The translations under genes and the position numbers were made by a program. From Streptomyces sp. SID8374 (lineage in GTDB: Bacteria > Actinomycetota > Actinomycetes > Streptomycetales > Streptomycetaceae), in contig NZ_WWGH01000001.1 in the NCBI RefSeq assembly GCF_009865135.1, positions 2,108,001-2,172,000 of the forward strand: 64,000 nucleotides of DNA, given 5' to 3'. The notes beneath the pieces are model-generated. The model had not been told where the DNA came from, did not search any database, and saw nothing but the letters and a program-made list of their open reading frames with translations. This document shows positions 63,079 to 64,000 of the stretch, one piece after another (position 1 is the stretch's first letter; each line of letters opens with the position of its first letter).

Positions 63079-64000
63079 TCAGCCGGCGTCGGCGGTGCCG
63101 CCTTCGGTCGGAGTGGCTCCGGCGCGCTCCCCGCCGGGCCGGACGGGGCCCGCCGCGTCGCGGATGCTCGCCAGGGCGGCGTCGGCCACCGCGCGCGGGG
63201 TGATGCCGAACTCCTCGTACAGGCGCTCGTAGGGGGCGGACGCGCCGAAGTGCTCCAGGCTGACCATGCGGCCCGCGTCGCCGACGACGTCCCGCCAGCC
63301 CTGGGCGACGGCCGCCTCGACGCTGACCCTGGCCCGTACCGCGGGCGGCAGGACCTCGTCCTGGTACGCGTACGGCTGGTCGGCGAACCACTCGCGGCAG
63401 GGCAGGGAGACCACCCGCGCGTCATGGCCCTCGGCGGCCAGCAACTCGCGCGCCTCCAGGGCGATGTGGACCTCGGAGCCGGTGCCGATGAGGATGACGT
63501 CGGGCGTCTCCTTGCGGCTGTCGGCGAGGACGTAGCCGCCCCGGGCCGCTCCGGAGGCGGGGGCGTAGGCGCCTTCGCCCTCGCCCCGCTCCAGGACCGG
63601 CAGCGGCTGCCGGGTGAGGGCGAGGCCGGCGGGGCGGTCGTGGTGCTCCAGGACGGTGCGCCAGCAGACGGAGGTCTCGTTGGCGTCGGCGGGCCGTACG
63701 ACGTCGAGGCCGGGGATCGCGCGGAGGGCGGCCAGCTGCTCCACCGGCTGGTGGGTGGGGCCGTCCTCGCCGAGGCCGATGGAGTCGTGGGTCCAGACGT
63801 AGGTGACCGGCAGCTTCATCAGGGCGGCGAGGCGGACGGCCGGGCGCATGTAGTCGCTGAAGATCAGGAACGTACCGCCGTAGGGGCGGGTGAGGCTCTG
63901 GAGCGCGATGCCGTTGAGGACGGCGCCCATGGCGTGCTCGCGGATGCCGAAGTGGAGCGTGCGGCCGTAGGGGTTGCCCGGGAACTCGCCCGTCTGCTTC
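63079..64000 (-). CDS. tkt: Transketolase, C-terminal part; start beyond the right edge
   Basis: The last 306 or so codons of a transketolase. Visible blocks: HFGIREHAMGA (pyrimidine domain, with the catalytic Glu that activates thiamine diphosphate), DSIGLGEDGPTHQPVEQLA and, in the C-terminal domain, IGTGSEVHIALEA. It moves two-carbon units between sugar phosphates in the pentose phosphate pathway. The extra 20 residues at the end (GGERAGATPTEGG) are low complexity. Stop at 63079, 54 bp upstream of dps. Confidence 0.95.
   Translation of the reverse strand, partial: KQTGEFPGNPYGRTLHFGIREHAMGAVLNGIALQSLTRPYGGTFLIFSDYMRPAVRLAALMKLPVTYVWTHDSIGLGEDGPTHQPVEQLAALRAIPGLDVVRPADANETSVCWRTVLEHHDRPAGLALTRQPLPVLERGEGEGAYAPASGAARGGYVLADSRKETPDVILIGTGSEVHIALEARELLAAEGHDARVVSLPCREWFADQPYAYQDEVLPPAVRARVSVEAAVAQGWRDVVGDAGRMVSLEHFGASAPYERLYEEFGITPRAVADAALASIRDAAGPVRPGGERAGATPTEGGTADAG

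Overview
This window is chromosomal DNA of a Streptomyces or very close relative. GC content is very high, GTG starts are common, and the gene order obg-rpmA-rplU, RNase E/G, two radical-SAM-family genes, rodA-mrdA-mreD-mreC-mreB, ndk, folC, valS, clpX, clpP2-clpP1, tig, tRNA-Pro, tRNA-Gly, nei, rpiB is the one I know from the Streptomyces core around the mre (spore-wall) locus. Identifications rest on motifs and remembered family sequences; no search was run.

Layout. 1-323: truncated TarI-type cytidylyltransferase. 651-2824: rplU-rpmA-obg operon (minus). 3.1-15.5 kb: an accessory cell-envelope polysaccharide island between rplU and the RNase E gene. It holds a small low-GC secreted protein, a WbpD/WlbB-type N-acetyltransferase and an acyltransferase-3 on the plus strand. 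A convergent minus-strand operon encodes a DegT aminotransferase, a Gfo/Idh oxidoreductase, a double GT-B glycosyltransferase, a second GT-B enzyme, a TarS-like GT2 and a UDP-HexNAc 6-dehydrogenase. Together these supply the four enzyme types needed for UDP-2,3-diacetamido-2,3-dideoxy-hexuronate, plus glycosyltransferases to use it. This is the best candidate in the window for an undescribed system, probably teichoic-acid or surface-glycan decoration.

15.8-26.0 kb: RNase E/G with long basic repeat arms, a TIGR03936-type protein with a likely CTG start, a repeat-built membrane protein of unknown role, a TIGR03960 radical SAM protein and a CYTH-CHAD protein. 26.0-32.5 kb: rodA, mrdA, mreD, mreC and mreB. 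As read, mreB is frameshifted at a run of six C. 32.7-43.7 kb: ndk, DUF4233, folC, valS, a Pro/Gly/Tyr-rich membrane protein, clpX, clpP2, clpP1 (with a ClgR-type box upstream) and tig. 43.9-44.2 kb: tRNA-Pro(UGG) and tRNA-Gly(UCC).

44.3-64 kb: mixed metabolic and stress genes. These are a conserved-looking 64-residue membrane protein, a second acyltransferase-3, an HD hydrolase, a CPA2 antiporter, a SpoIIE-type PP2C phosphatase, an Eis-like acetyltransferase, a Nei-type glycosylase and RpiB. They are followed by three paralogous amino-acid permeases interleaved with a flavin oxidoreductase and BioY, then a membrane protein, a secreted glycerophosphodiesterase, a Dps with a histone-H1-like tail, and the 3' part of transketolase running off the right edge.

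Most operons are bounded by strong GC hairpins, listed as terminators. No CRISPR array, intact insertion sequence, prophage or PKS/NRPS gene is visible.
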